64,000 bases of DNA from Mortierella alpina (GCA_029449245.1 JANATF010000013.1:1364001-1428000); one strand, 5' to 3'. Shown: positions 34,101 through 46,248, numbered from the stretch's first letter. Notes: generated by a model not told the origin, from the letters alone. Program-made: numbers and translations.

Positions 34101-36645
34101 GCGAGCAGTCCGTGAAGCTATCACCCCATCACGTCCGCTTTCTGGGACGACCCCATCGGTATTCCAGCGAGCGCAGCCACTGCAACACTCAGTCTCGGGT
34201 CCGGGAGTGCACGCGCTGCCGAGAACACGTAAAAAATCAAAGGAAGTTCGCATGAGCCAGATTCTACAGAACTTTGCGACCTTGCGAGGGCTAAACCACG
34301 ATGAATACTTGGCGGAGGCCGCTAGCACTCTGTCCTTGACCGTGGGCCCTGGCGCGATCAACAGAGACCGAAGAGGATCGGCCTTGAAAAACAGCAACAG
34401 TTCTGGATCACTCACTGCTACTACAGCAACACACCCTCCAGGAGATGCCACTCTGGCAGCACCCGGCATAGGCACCGATATACCCACAGAGGAGAGTATG
34501 GCACTTACGATCACGAATACGAGAAGCAACCAAAATTCACTGCAGCACGCGACCTCAGTAGCAACGTTAGTGATGCTCAACCAGGAGTACCGACGGACGG
34601 TCATGCATCTGGAGAGGGACCTCCTCATGGCTAAGAACGAGCTCAACTTTGAGCTCTTCTTGAAACAGCAGCATATCCAGCAAATCTCCAAGGTCCATCG
34701 GGCTCATGTACTCGACGCCAGCGTGGAGGCGGAGCGACAAAACCTGTACAACACCTGCAGGTCTCTGAAGGCGCAGTTGCATGAAACGCGGTTGTTGCTA
34801 GAGAAGGAAAAGTTTGAGCTTGAGAAGCGCAAGAACAAACAGACGCACTGGGATACGGAGCTCAAGTCCAAGATGCAGATGTTCAGGGACGAACGCAAGC
34901 AACTTCAGTTTGAGGTGGAGCGGTTGAAGCAAGACATAAAGGACGCGAAACAAGCACAGGAGACCCAAGAGCGCCTGTTGACGGAGGAGCGCAAAGGAAC
35001 GTTCCAGCTCAAAAACTCGATCGAGGACCTCTCGCCGAAACTCAAGAGGATGGAAGAGTACGAGACTCGGATCCAGGAAATGACTCGCCAGCTTGTGCTC
35101 TGGGAAACGGAACAAAGCAGAGCTTCCGAGATGCAGCACCAACTGGAAGCTGTCCTTAGTAAGTGGCAGAAGGCGGAGCAGCTTCTTGCGGCGGAGCGTG
35201 AGGAGTCACGGACACTGAGGAACAAGGCATCGCAGCAGGCTCAGATTTTGGACGACTTGCGCCTCCAGATGACCATCAACGAGGGTCGGACCGCAGATGA
35301 CATGTCCGAAACTCCGCCGATGGAGTATCAATCTGAAGAGGAAACGGAGGACACAGCTGAGGCACACGACGGCGAGGAAGCGGACAAAGAGAGTGCCAGA
35401 CCAGGTCAAGTTGTCGAAAGCGAGCATGGTAGCGAGGACGAGGGTAGTCAGAGACAAGAGGTCGAACGAGAGCGCTCCATTCGGCGAAAGGCATCCAACA
35501 GCCTCCGACATCGAAACAGTAGCAGTGCGTTAGATGCGAGCCATTGGCCTTCGACCTACAGCCGCTCCAGTAGCAGCCAAACGGGCGTTGACCAGCAGCA
35601 CAGGGCCGAGGCCATGCAAGGGTTCCTGGCCAGAGAGAAAGAACGATGGGATCAGGAGCTACAGCAGGCACATAATCGATGGTCAAAAGAGGCCATGAGG
35701 AACCAGGAGTTGGAAGACAGGATTCTGGAGCTGCAGGGCCAGCTGGAGATGGCGCAGGCGATGGATAGGCGACAGCACACTGGATGGAGCCACCAGGACC
35801 GACCTGGTGACAGCAGTGGACAGCACGGTGGAGGCGGTGGCTCTGATAGTAGCACTCCTTTAGCCCATATCCCGTCACAGCCGCAGGACGTCCCAAACGC
35901 GACAGCAACCCATAGTACAGCATCCGAGTCCGGGGTGCACGACGACACTGAGGGTGCAGACACGGATGATGGTGGCATTGGGTCCAGCGGCATGATTGGA
36001 CGGTACAGTCGGCAGAGACAAGAGACCGAGGACGAGGATGACCTGGTTGCTCAGAGGATGCGATCCACGAAACGTGCGTCCGCGCAAGTCTCAACAGAGT
36101 CTTTGCAGTCAAAAGGCAAAGGCACAAAGTCGTCGAAATCCAAGAGCAGGTGGCCCTCCATTCTGGAGCGTGCCCAGACGGATAAGGGTGCGTACACGAC
36201 GTCAATGCATCTCGGAGGAAATGCACCTGGATTCTTGGACCTCACTCGCCAACCTCCGACCCACCGGCCTCAGTCGTCGCAGCATGTTTCGCGAAAAAGC
36301 GGCGAGTCTTCTTCGACGAGGACGACAGCGAGCAGCAGCAGCGCTGCAGCGAGAGCTGCTGCTGGAGGATTGATTCCGGTGCTTGATTATCCCCGCAAGA
36401 TGTCGACCATGTCGGATGGCGCGAGCAGCGATATGACGACGGCTTCCGACAGTAGCGCAACAGCAAGCGCGCAGCAGGCGGCGGGTTCGACTGTGAGAGG
36501 GGAATCTAGACCTGGGGGCAAGAAGGGTGCCAAGGTCAAGACCAAGAAGGAGCAAGAGCGGGAGCGAGAGAGGATCCGGATGATGAGTGGAGTGGGACCG
36601 CTAGTAGATCCTAGCAAGATGTATCGCAACGTGAGGATGTTCTAA
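31172..36645 (+). CDS. TSC1: Tuberous sclerosis complex protein 1 (hamartin)
   Basis: Four exons, 31172-32629, 32747-32809, 32913-33312 and 33419-36645, keep phase and give about 1715 residues. The N-terminal part has a Gly/His-rich insert (GGHGGHGGHGG). The hamartin helical region follows: LFSQYEMGETPIATVASRI, the piece rebuilt across exons 2-3 (LFDSILLSLKYDTSPLIIS), LIMLMPRIPATL, LPDLFLILSRILCW and FLYGLFPCNLLQFL. A long coiled coil spans about residues 1020-1255 and starts near KNELNFELFLKQQHIQQI, as in other hamartins. With TSC2 it forms the GTPase-activating complex for Rheb that restrains TORC1. The Ser-rich and acidic C-terminus is longer than in human hamartin (1164 residues). TSC2 is not in the window. 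Confidence 0.92.
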
Positions 36646-37303
36646 AAGAACAGAGCCTCAATAACAATGACGCCAACACTGCTCCCGTAATACTCTATCA
36701 CCTGGAATGTTGCTGCTTGTGTGCCAATGCCTCCAATGCCTCGACTGCCACCGAGCCATTTGGTGCGAACTCTGCCCCCCTAGAGAGACACAGCAAGATA
36801 GACCTCGCGGTTTGAACGCGGAGGACATATGAGGGGCGAAAGAAGAAAAAGGCGAAGTCCTTCTTCCTGCCGACGAACTCTATGCGCATAAATGGCGCAT
36901 GCCCAAGAAGCCCAACAGCGTGGCAAGAAGGACACCTTGCACCAGAACAATCGGCGCGCTGCAGGGCAGCAGCATCAACAACAACTGGAGGATATGGATC
37001 TTTGTTATATCGCGAGTAAGGTCAGCTACAGGCAGACGTGCACAAGTATTGGAGTAGGGAGTAGGGCTCCTGTCGATGCACGCGCCTGCCGTTGTCCGCA
37101 GACTCTTTGCCTCCTAACCCACAGAGCAAAAAAAAAAAAAAAAAAAAAAAAAACGCGCAAAGCGAAGCAACGAGCCCCCACCCTTTGCCTTTCCCCTTTC
37201 CCCTTTCTCGCTTCCCATCCTCTCTCCGGCTTTGCCCTTTTCCATTCCTGCATTCATTCGCTTTCCATTCCCCGTTCTTTTTTCGTTTTTATTCTGGCAC
37301 CCA
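36646..37303. other. Intergenic region with poly-A tract
   Basis: No supported gene. An uninterrupted run of about 26 A lies at 37128-37153, followed by a C/T-rich leader for the next gene. Confidence 0.5.
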
Positions 37304-39253
37304 ATGGCGCTTCACCCGTTTGACATCCAGCTCATCAAGGACCAGGTGACACAGTACCTTAGCTCGTACGACCTGCTTTGCCTGGTTCAAGTCTCGCGCC
37401 TGTGGTCCGATTGGTTTATCCCCTCGCTTTGGCACAGTTTCCGTATCCACTACCGGTTTCGAGAGCTCACCGTGCTGACGACCCCTGTCAAAACCATAAC
37501 CGTCCTCACGAAACGGGATCGAGCCGTCGTCGTGCCTTACCACTACCACCACTACTGCCACACCTATGGAAGCGACGAGGACAAGGACGAGGACAAGGAC
37601 GAGGACGACGAGGACGACGGGAAGGAAGATGATCAGGAGGATCAGGATGGACAGCTATTACAAAAAGGGGTGCTATCATCGTCGTCGCGGCGGTCTGCTG
37701 CGGAGTATACGCCCTTGACACTGTATAAACGATACATTCACTCGCTGGTCTTGTACAAAGCCATTCCAGTGATCTTCCAAGAGCCGTGTCCGTACCGGTT
37801 TGAGAACTTGCAGAGGTTACAGCTTTATAATTGGGTCCAAAGTGAAGAGGCTCAGGGGATCCCACCGTTTCTACGCGCACACCCGATGGTCCAAGAACTG
37901 ACGTTGGGTTACATGATCCGAGACCCAGAACAGATGAGGGCTCTTGCGGAGGTGTTGGGGTCCTTGACGGGACTCAAGAGACTGTCGCTGACGTTGACAC
38001 AACTGGAAGGAAGACGGTCGGCGAGACGGTTGGTCCAGGCGCTGTCGAGGTTACAGGAGGCTCGATTTGTGGTGCATGACTTTTATCAGCAAAAGGAGGA
38101 GGAGGAAGAAGAGGAGGAGAACGGGAAAGAAGGCGAGAAGCTGCATGGGTGCGGGTCATTGTCGTCGTCGTCGTCCATAACAAATCTCCGGCAGTTGTTC
38201 ATTTCTGTACCAAAGGCATTGGATACGAGTGTGATATTCCCGTTCCTGAGACGGTGTCGACATTTAGAACGACTGGAGATGCCCTTGCGACAGTCGAGTC
38301 AGGAAGAGTTTGGGGCGCTTTGCAACGGGGCCTTGTTTCCGAGATTGGAGCAGTTGCGGTTACATACGGATGCTGCGTCGGATGATGTGGTCACATCGAT
38401 TCTTGCAGATGAGAACCATCGAGAGCCTCCAGAAGGAGGGACAGGACCCTGGAGAGGAGGAGGAGGAGGAGGATTGCGGTTGGAAGCGTTAAAAATCTCG
38501 ACCACCAAAAGGGAACACATCTACCCTGGCAGCTTTTGGGCGCTCGCACAGTTTCATGGACAGACGTTAACGTCGCTTGAGCTAGAGGGGCTGGAGCGGA
38601 TGGCGCTTCTGGATTACAATGTTCTGTTGGGCCGATTGGTGAAGCTACGCCACTTGAAGATCACGATTTCACTATGGCCGCCAAAGCATCAACCCGAGAC
38701 AAGTTACGGGAGTGGCTCACTGACGACAACGAGGATGTTGAACGGTCGTAGTAAATACGACTCGGAACCGTGGAAGTGGCTAGGTCCTACATGGGGATGC
38801 ATTCACCTACAAACGCTCCATCTGACGGTGCGGCATGTACCATCGGACGGGAGGTCGCCGTCTCCACCGGGACAGTTTGAGCATGTTACGGTGCAATGCA
38901 TGGAAGAGTCGTATCTGAACATTATCGGGCAGATTGGCAAGTTGAGAGAGTTGCGGGAGCTTGTACTTCAGGGACCATTGAATCCACTTCGGTTGAAGGC
39001 GGTGGATCCTACAGTGAGAAACGAGGAGGATACAATATGTAGGCGCCTTTCAATGTTGTCTGGACTGTGCGAGTTGCGCGCGTTGGATATTGAGCAACTC
39101 CGGGGAAAGCTGATTGGGATAGAGGAGGTTGTGTGGATGCTGGACCATTGGCCGAGGCTGGTTCAGCTCAAGGGGCTGGAGAACCTGAGCACGAAGGATG
39201 TGGTGGCCTGGCTGCATGCTCGACGGCCCTGGATGGACATCGGGAGGAAATAA
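37304..39253 (+). CDS. F-box/LRR-like protein
   Basis: Single exon, 649 residues. The start is set at MALHPFD; an in-frame ATG 24 codons upstream would add a hydrophobic run typical of translated leader. An F-box-like motif sits at residues about 4-45 (PFDIQLIKDQVTQYL, LVQVSRLW, SLWHSFRI). A very acidic Asp/Glu insert follows near residue 90 and another near 265. The rest shows irregular leucine-rich repeats (for example LTGLKRLSLTLTQLE). F-box proteins bring substrates to SCF ubiquitin ligases; the LRR part would bind the substrate. Codons agree with the neighbours. Confidence 0.8.
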   Translation: MALHPFDIQLIKDQVTQYLSSYDLLCLVQVSRLWSDWFIPSLWHSFRIHYRFRELTVLTTPVKTITVLTKRDRAVVVPYHYHHYCHTYGSDEDKDEDKDEDDEDDGKEDDQEDQDGQLLQKGVLSSSSRRSAAEYTPLTLYKRYIHSLVLYKAIPVIFQEPCPYRFENLQRLQLYNWVQSEEAQGIPPFLRAHPMVQELTLGYMIRDPEQMRALAEVLGSLTGLKRLSLTLTQLEGRRSARRLVQALSRLQEARFVVHDFYQQKEEEEEEEENGKEGEKLHGCGSLSSSSSITNLRQLFISVPKALDTSVIFPFLRRCRHLERLEMPLRQSSQEEFGALCNGALFPRLEQLRLHTDAASDDVVTSILADENHREPPEGGTGPWRGGGGGGLRLEALKISTTKREHIYPGSFWALAQFHGQTLTSLELEGLERMALLDYNVLLGRLVKLRHLKITISLWPPKHQPETSYGSGSLTTTRMLNGRSKYDSEPWKWLGPTWGCIHLQTLHLTVRHVPSDGRSPSPPGQFEHVTVQCMEESYLNIIGQIGKLRELRELVLQGPLNPLRLKAVDPTVRNEEDTICRRLSMLSGLCELRALDIEQLRGKLIGIEEVVWMLDHWPRLVQLKGLENLSTKDVVAWLHARRPWMDIGRK

Positions 39254-39443
39254 AAAGCTCGTATGTTGCTCCATGATTTTCCGTAGGCGGAGTGTTGAGA
39301 GGATTTAACTGGATGTGGCTGGAAATAAGCAGTGAATGACGTTTTATCGGGAGCCGGGCAGCAAGCGGTGTTTATGTTTCCCGATCCCGTTTGAATCTGA
39401 CCTCCTTCTTCATCACCCCCATCTCCATCCACTCCCTGTCGCC

Positions 39444-41058
39444 ATGATCGCCGCCCGCCGTGCCCTCCAAGTAAATGCACCCCCTGCTCTGCTGCTTTGT
39501 CCCCTGCTGCCTCGCGCATCCTCTTCACCCGAGCAACGCACTCTTCACAGCGCTACGCCGATAGCTGCAGCCCTCTGTAGATCTCGAATAGACCCGCTTC
39601 CCCCTTGCAACAATCATCGCGCCCACCTGCCAAATCCTCTCACGAATTCGACCATCTTCTGTGCAACATCTGACCCATCCGAACCAGCGCTAACCATCTC
39701 GTCGTCTCGTCTTTGCCACCTTCCTCTCGCTCCTTTTTGTAATAGGCCACCCGTGGCTATGCTACTGCTGCCCACATCGAGGTAAAGACCTGGTTTATAT
39801 AAGGATAATTGCCTAGACATCAACAATCGCCCGACGACTTCCGATCAAGACTGTGCAGTTTATCTTCAGCCTCAGCTCTTTTGTCCTTTGGCAATATGAT
39901 CCATTCATCTTGATCAGGATTTCTCAGCATCTGACGACTTTTGGATCAAAGTGGGAAAACACTCGCGACACTCTTGCTACAACAAATCTAGTGTCAAAAT
40001 CTTGGAACTCAGGAACTGCATGGCGGGAGATCAGATCCAACGGGCGTAAACTACCAACAATACACAGTACTCTCCCTCTTACAATCTCATCCTCACACAT
40101 CTCTTATTTTCTTGTTCACTCCTATTGCCCCTCGAATTGATCAGATCCCCGCTGTTATTCACGGAATCGAGGGCCGTTACGCCACTGCTCTGTACACCGC
40201 TGCTGCCAAGAAGCAGGCTTTGGATGCTGTCGAGACCGACTTGAAGCAGGTCAAGCGCGTTGTTGAGAAGGACACCAAGTTGCGCGAGTTCCTCGAGAAC
40301 CCCACCATCAACCGTATCGAGAAGAAGAGCGGTGTCCAGCAGATGCTCGCCGCTGGCAAGTACAACGAGTTGACCAAGAACTTCTTTGATACCTTGGCCG
40401 AGAACGGTCGTCTTTACGACACCGTCAAGATCATCAACTCGTACGGCTCCTTGATGAGCGCTTACCGCGGTGAGGTCCAGGTCACCATCACCTCCGCCAA
40501 GGTACCGTATTCTTTCGTCTTTACAGACCTTTTCTGACGTCTTGTTGCAATTGCACTTTGCTCACTGGTTTCCTTCTATGTTTCTTTACTGCAACTCGTT
40601 TGTATGGCACTACATCAGGAGTTGGATGCCAAGGAGGTCGCTAAGGTTAAGGGTTTCCTCGCCAAGTCTGCTTTCGTTACCTCCAAGCAGACCCTCATTG
40701 TCCAGAACAAGGTACGGGAAGGAGAATATACGACCGTTCGTTCGTTCATTTGCTTTTGTCCTGGGCGCAACCTGTTCCAAGAAATTGACTGGATTTAATA
40801 TCATGGAAAATTTCTAGGTCAACCCCTCCATCCTCGGTGGTTTGGTTGTCGAGTTCGGTGACAAGACCATTGACTTGTCGGTCTCCTCCAAGATCAACAA
40901 GCTCAACCAGTTGCTTCAGGGTTAGTCAACATGGAAGGAGTGACCTGAGAGATACTTTTGATGGTCTTAGGGACGTGGAATGAACCCAAGATGTGCTAAC
41001 CACCGAGGGCTACCTTCCTTCCATTTCTCTCCTTCACTGTTGAATAGAGGCCATCTAA
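39444..41058 (+). CDS. ATP5: Mitochondrial ATP synthase subunit 5 (OSCP)
   Basis: Six exons: 39444-39470, 39746-39781, 40145-40501, 40619-40711, 40818-40920 and 41048-41058, giving 208 residues (yeast 212). The presequence is split: MIAARRALQ in exon 1 and [12 protein letters not shown] in exon 2. The mature part opens [17 protein letters not shown], the conserved OSCP start. Further on are [11 protein letters not shown] and [20 protein letters not shown]. The last exon adds only EAI and the stop, giving the family ending KLNQLLQEAI; reading through would end one residue after LLQ. OSCP links the F1 head to the peripheral stalk of ATP synthase in the inner membrane. Confidence 0.93.
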
Positions 41059-41543
41059 ACCATGTCCCTTGAACGAACTTATTTTCTGTGCTGACTGGGT
41101 CCTTCACGAACAGCGCCGACATTGATTAAAAACAAACTGTCTGGACTCTTTTTTCTCCCCCTTTCCTTTGCTTCACAATCCTCCTGTCTGGCCAGTGTGT
41201 TCTTTTTCTCAACACAATCCCATTACAACAATGATTGAAATATACACTCCCCTCCATAAAAAATAAACTGCAACAGATACTCTTGTGTTGACCTTAAAGT
41301 ACTTCGCGACGGGTGTCTCAAAGCGCGTTTGGTCTTCAGGACCAGGTGTGGGAGGAGTTTGTAGGCGTAGGAACGCGAGATCCTGGTGAATGTGACTCGC
41401 AAAGGTGATAAATTAAAAAGAAAAAAAACACTCCAAACACGACAACGCGACAGAAACGGGATTTCTTTTTTGCTCCTGTCTTTTACGCCTCATCCATTGC
41501 AACACTATCATCGCCACTCCCATACCTACAAAAAAACGGCAAA

Positions 41544-43587
41544 ATGGATGACATCAGACTCGAGGACGAGCCCTTTGCGCCCTTTGACGACTATGAGGAC
41601 TATGCGGACGAAATGATGCAAGAAGCCGAGCGACAGGATCAACTCATGATGCAGTCGTCCCATCAGCCGCAACCACCCCCACAACAGCCGCCAGCTGCAA
41701 CAGGGAGTGCCCTGCCTCCACAGCGCGACTTTTTGGCCATGCTCAATGAACAAAATCAAAGGGCCGAGCAGCAAGCACAAGCACAAGCACAGGCACAGGC
41801 ACAGGCGCAGGCGCAGGCCGCTCAGCAACGACCCGCATCCACCACCACATGGCAGAAAAAGAAGGCTGGTGCCAAAGGCAGTCGGCCTATCGGATCGGCT
41901 GCGAATGGCGCTGCATTGGATGAGGATTTGGCGGCTGTCAACACCGCGAAAAAGAGAGTCAAGATCATTCGACTGGATGCTGAAAAGTAAGTCCTTCAAG
42001 ACCCTTTTCGTGAAAGGCGGTAATGGATCAAAGGAAGAAAACACACTCGGTCCTGCGCTTTGTGTGTACTGTGTGCTAGGGTTGACAAAAGACTCCTAAC
42101 AATTTTTGGCTGTTTATATATACGCTCTTGTCGATAGGCTGATGAGTGAAAAGGGCTTACCGCTGCTGGTCAATAATGGCAAGCGGCTCAAGATACGGCA
42201 AAAGTACAAGGACACGGCAGAGAAACAAGCCAACGCTGTAAGTTGCAACACCATTGTAGAACCCTCTCACTCAAAAAAAGAATGGCTGAAGATTTTCTTA
42301 TTTCTTTAACGAGCTTGAGCATTAACGCCGAACGCTTGATGTTTATTAGAAACAAAACTTGGAAGATTTGATGCGATTGTATCAGACCTGGGCACATAAC
42401 TTATTCCCAAAGGCAACCTTCCGCGACTTTATCGTCCAGGCCGAGAACAAATGCAAAACCAAACACCTCAAGGTAAAAAAAATCGTCTACTGAAAAAAAC
42501 AAGAAGAAAAAAAATCATCTTCCGTGCTTGTGTGTCTGTAGACTGAGCTGGGTTGTTTTTGATACCTATTTAGCAAGTCATGGATGGCTGGAGAGATGCC
42601 CATTGGCAGCAAGTCTTTGAGAAAAAGCAGGCAGCATGGGAGGAGCAGCACTCGGAGACAGCGGGAGAGCAACATAACAAATTCTGGGCAGAACACCAGA
42701 ACGAATTCGCCGCCTCTGCTGCTGCTTCTGGGACGACGACCGCTCTCAATGGCTCAGGCTCTACTGGCCAGAGCGACCATGGAGAGCCATCAACATCATA
42801 CTCCTCCTCCTCAGCAAAACCAACTCACCCGCTGTTCACAGGCGCCAATCCTTCTGCTGCACAACAGTCAAAACCTCGACCTGCAGTCTCGAGAAAGGGC
42901 AAGGAGAGGGCTATCGATCCATCAGCTGCGATGCGACTGGTCGCTTCGGACGACGAAGAGGACGATCAGCAGGACTATAGTGCGGTTATGGACCGGATGA
43001 GGGTTTCGATGAATATCAATGATACCATGGACGAGGATACGCATGATCCTTCAGCTAATGAAGCAAGGCGGATATCCTCCAATGGAGGATCCTTCAACAA
43101 ACGCGCCTTGGAGAAGGACGATGATGATGAGGAGGAACAAACTGAATCACGAAGGAACGAGATTGATCTGGACAATTACGACAGCGAAGTAGAGGATGAT
43201 GATGACGATGAGGAGGATGAAGATGGAGAGCAGCCCTTGTTCACGCATCGGGCGTTGAAGATGATGGGTGGGCTGGAAGCCTTGGAGGCGAGGAACAAGA
43301 GTGCAGTCTCTGCTGATCAGCAACCAGAGGTCGCAAAGGCAGTGACGGAACCGCAGGCTCGAGGAGATATTAGTTTGTCGGATGAGGAGACGAGCATGGA
43401 ACTGGGAGATTTGAAGGCGCCAGTTGAACTGAAGCTGAGCTTTGATATGGGCAGCCAAGAGAAATATACCAGCAGTGGCGGCGCTAGCATTCAGCAAGGA
43501 GAGGAGGATGAGGAGGCTTTGTTGGCCGTGCGGAAGCCGGGCAGGACGAGACGACTTATCCTAATGGATGATTCTGATGATGAGTGA
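41544..43587 (+). CDS. Replication fork protection protein, Csm3/Swi3/Tipin family
   Basis: Four exons, 41544-41986, 42138-42237, 42350-42472 and 42574-43587, give 559 residues. The N-terminus is acidic with a Gln/Ala repeat (QAQAQAQAQAQA). The Swi3/Tipin domain spans about residues 137-225: VKIIRLDAEKLMSEKGLPLL, a basic segment, then LYQTWAHNLFPKATFRDFI, the family's hallmark. The C-terminal half is acidic and Ser-rich, ending MDDSDDE. Family members pair with Tof1/Timeless, travel with the replisome, stabilise stalled forks and relay the S-phase checkpoint. All three introns lie in or next to the domain. The last codons also occur after the next gene as a duplication scar. Confidence 0.92.
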
Positions 43588-44067
43588 AGTGCAGCGGATA
43601 AAAAAACAAAGGCGCCTTGCTATATTACCTCGTGTGTGATCGAGCCGCTTGAACTGTGTGTAAAAGTGCTGATCTCTGGGAAGAGAAGAAGAGTGGGAGC
43701 TTTGAAAACAGTCCTCGCGTCTTCGCGTACGCTCGTCGAATGCCATTGGACGAGCTCTTTTTCACGCGTCGCGAATCAGCAATTTCCTGCTGTCTGACAG
43801 ACCCCCTTGGCCCCTGCATCCCTCGAAACAACCATAAGATACATAACCTCATCCTCATCCTCATCCTCATCCTCATCCTCATCCTCATCCTCACCCTCAT
43901 CCTCATCCCTGTCCCCATCCTCACCTTCATCCTCATTCTCATTCTCATCCTCATCCGGCCATGGAGCCTCATCGCCCGCCGAAGAGGTAGGACTTATGCC
44001 AACCGTAGCATTGCTCGTTTGTCGAATTGCGAATCAAACAACTCATTGCAGGCACATTCGAATCAGA
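43588..44067. other. Spacer before tandem F-box gene 1
   Basis: This resembles 45841-46248. A possible leader intron runs from about 43989 (GTAGGA) to 44050 (TTGCAG). Splicing it would put an upstream ATG at 43961 in frame and add about 14 residues to the next protein. The second copy has lost the acceptor. Confidence 0.45.
43846..43960. repeat. CCTCAT hexanucleotide repeat
   Basis: Long run of CCTCAT units with interruptions, just upstream of the tandem F-box gene. A much shortened version stands at about 46080-46135. Confidence 0.9.
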
Positions 44068-45816
44068 ATGTCATCCGGACCCCTCAGTCCTTTCGACCTG
44101 CCTATGGTGCTTGAGGAAATTGGCACTTTTCTCGGCCCTTCAGACCTTTGCGCCTGTGCGCTTGTCAGTCGTTACTGGCACACATACTTTGAGCCTTTCC
44201 TCTACTGGCTCGCCTTGGAAAACTGCGATGCCATAGCCAGGCGTTTGTATGCTATCAACATCGCCCGTCCATTAAAACTTGGCAAGTGGGCCGAAATTGA
44301 GACCAAGGAGAGCTTCGACCCAAATTACCGCCTTCAGGTCGACTATGCAGCTCACATTGACGCGATTTTGGAGAAGGTAAAGCGCTCTTCATCCATCCAT
44401 CGGAAGACTCGCAGTGTGTTATCCGGTGTACCGTACAGCAGTTTTATCCTCCTGGGCACACTCTGCGACAATATCCGCGAGATCGACTTATCGATCTGGT
44501 CCGGAAGAACTGTTGATTACCCAGGGCGTGAAGTCGACCCAGAGGTATATGCGATGTCGACAGAGCATATGTTGTCCCAGGAACGGCCAGATCGTGTGAT
44601 TGGGGTGATAGAGCGAAGCGCGCAGCTGGAACAACTCATACTGAGAGAGTATTACAAGGACGACGACACAATGTTTCGATGGATCCACTGTGCTGTGCCA
44701 GGACAATGGCGGGATGTGCAACTGCCGTTGAGTGCGCCTCGTTGGCCAAATCTGAAGCAGGTCAAATTGCAGGCAATTACTTTTGACGATTGCTTTCTTA
44801 GAACTCTCTTTGTGAACTCTCCATCACTCACGATACTTCATCTTAATGAGACCAGCATTCGCAACACCTCTAACCAAACCGAGAACCTGCAATTTTTGAA
44901 CCCGCACCCCGATGCCCACCCGGCTCTCAAGGAGCTGCTGATCTTTCGACCAAGAAGCTACCCCATTGATATGCTGATGGACCTGGCGCGACTCCAACCC
45001 AATTTGACGACTTTTCAGTTTACCTGCGATTCGAGAGTGGAGCCGCCTTTTTTCGTTGCTTCAGGATTTCATGCACTTACATGGCTTCGCGTACACATTG
45101 AGTTCGCATGCAGCATTGTCCCCATTTTGAAATCAGCTAGTCGACTGGAGTACTTGTGGATTGAGGGAAGAGTAGCTATCGACGAGGCATTGGGTATGGC
45201 CTTCAAAAGTTTCAGTTGGACGTTAACTACGCTTGTGATCCAGTGTTACGGTGAGGCAGTGCCTAGAACATGGCACCCGCTAGGGTCTCTGAATGATGCC
45301 TACATACATCCGTTGCACTTGATCTTGCGGAATTGTCACGCCCTCAAGTCTTGTACGGTGCAAAGCCCCGTCCTGGACTGCGACCCTGCAGGGTTCGACG
45401 AACCTTGGGCATGCAACGAGATTGAGAAACTGACTATCCTTCCAGATTGCGAGTCCAAGGACTCCTCCATGACTGGTCAGACCCCGTACACACCTCTCCA
45501 GGCACAATATGCGTTTTATCTCCAGCTCGCACGGCTAAAGTCGCTCAAGACCCTTGACTTTGGCGGTGGCGTCGGTTCTCGATCATTCCTCGCAGAGAGG
45601 TATTTGGAGTTATTGTGTGGACTTGACGAGTTGGAGGTGCTCAATTGGCATTCGCGGGGCTTTGATAAGAGCTCACAGGCTACTGTTGAGCACGCAGTGC
45701 TTGTTGTCAACCACTGGCCGCGCCTGAAGGCCATTCATGGATTATACCACTACCCCTGCAGGCCGTTTATTGAGTATGTGCAGAAGCACCGACCCGATCT
45801 GGATGTTACATATTAA
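44068..45816 (+). CDS. F-box/LRR-like protein, tandem copy 1
   Basis: Single exon from MSSGPLSPFDLPMVL, 582 residues; the open frame extends upstream only through a Ser repeat made from CCTCAT units. The F-box is at residues about 8-50 (PFDLPMVLEEIGTFL, CACALVSRYWHTYF). Irregular leucine-rich repeats fill the rest, ending VQKHRPDLDVTY. It is colinear with the gene at 46249-48060, which has insertions near residue 80. Probable SCF substrate receptor; target unknown. Confidence 0.82.
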   Translation: MSSGPLSPFDLPMVLEEIGTFLGPSDLCACALVSRYWHTYFEPFLYWLALENCDAIARRLYAINIARPLKLGKWAEIETKESFDPNYRLQVDYAAHIDAILEKVKRSSSIHRKTRSVLSGVPYSSFILLGTLCDNIREIDLSIWSGRTVDYPGREVDPEVYAMSTEHMLSQERPDRVIGVIERSAQLEQLILREYYKDDDTMFRWIHCAVPGQWRDVQLPLSAPRWPNLKQVKLQAITFDDCFLRTLFVNSPSLTILHLNETSIRNTSNQTENLQFLNPHPDAHPALKELLIFRPRSYPIDMLMDLARLQPNLTTFQFTCDSRVEPPFFVASGFHALTWLRVHIEFACSIVPILKSASRLEYLWIEGRVAIDEALGMAFKSFSWTLTTLVIQCYGEAVPRTWHPLGSLNDAYIHPLHLILRNCHALKSCTVQSPVLDCDPAGFDEPWACNEIEKLTILPDCESKDSSMTGQTPYTPLQAQYAFYLQLARLKSLKTLDFGGGVGSRSFLAERYLELLCGLDELEVLNWHSRGFDKSSQATVEHAVLVVNHWPRLKAIHGLYHYPCRPFIEYVQKHRPDLDVTY

Positions 45817-45840
45817 GATGATTCTGATGTTGAGTGAGGC
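45817..45840 (+). other. Duplication scar: copy of the end of the Csm3-type gene
   Basis: Directly after the TAA of tandem F-box copy 1 stands 'gatgattctgatgttgagtg', matching the last codons and stop of the Csm3-type gene at 43567-43590 with one or two changes. It marks the left border of the duplicated segment. Confidence 0.8.
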
Positions 45841-46248
45841 GTAGCAGATCCCAAAAAAATAAGATTAAAAAAAAAAAAAAAGAAAGAGCATTTTCTCAGG
45901 CCGCTCTCGTGTCTTCTCGTGAGCTCTTCGCGTCAAGAGGTCGAACGATCATAGCGACTGTGCCGTTACTCCAAACTGTACCGCAGTTCTTCGCTTCCGA
46001 CTGTCTGACAGTCGACTGTTTTGCTGCGCCGTGTCTCTCTCACGATTTATACTTATAAATGCAACCCATTAACGAACTCAATCCTCATCCTCCACTTGAA
46101 CCTCATCATCATCATCTGAATCCTCATCCTCATTCGAGCATGGAACCTCATCACCCCCAGAAAAGGTAGGTGTTATGGCTGCCGTAGCATTGCTCGTTTG
46201 TTAAATGCGAATCAAGTAACTCATCGCGTGTATATACATGGAATCAGA

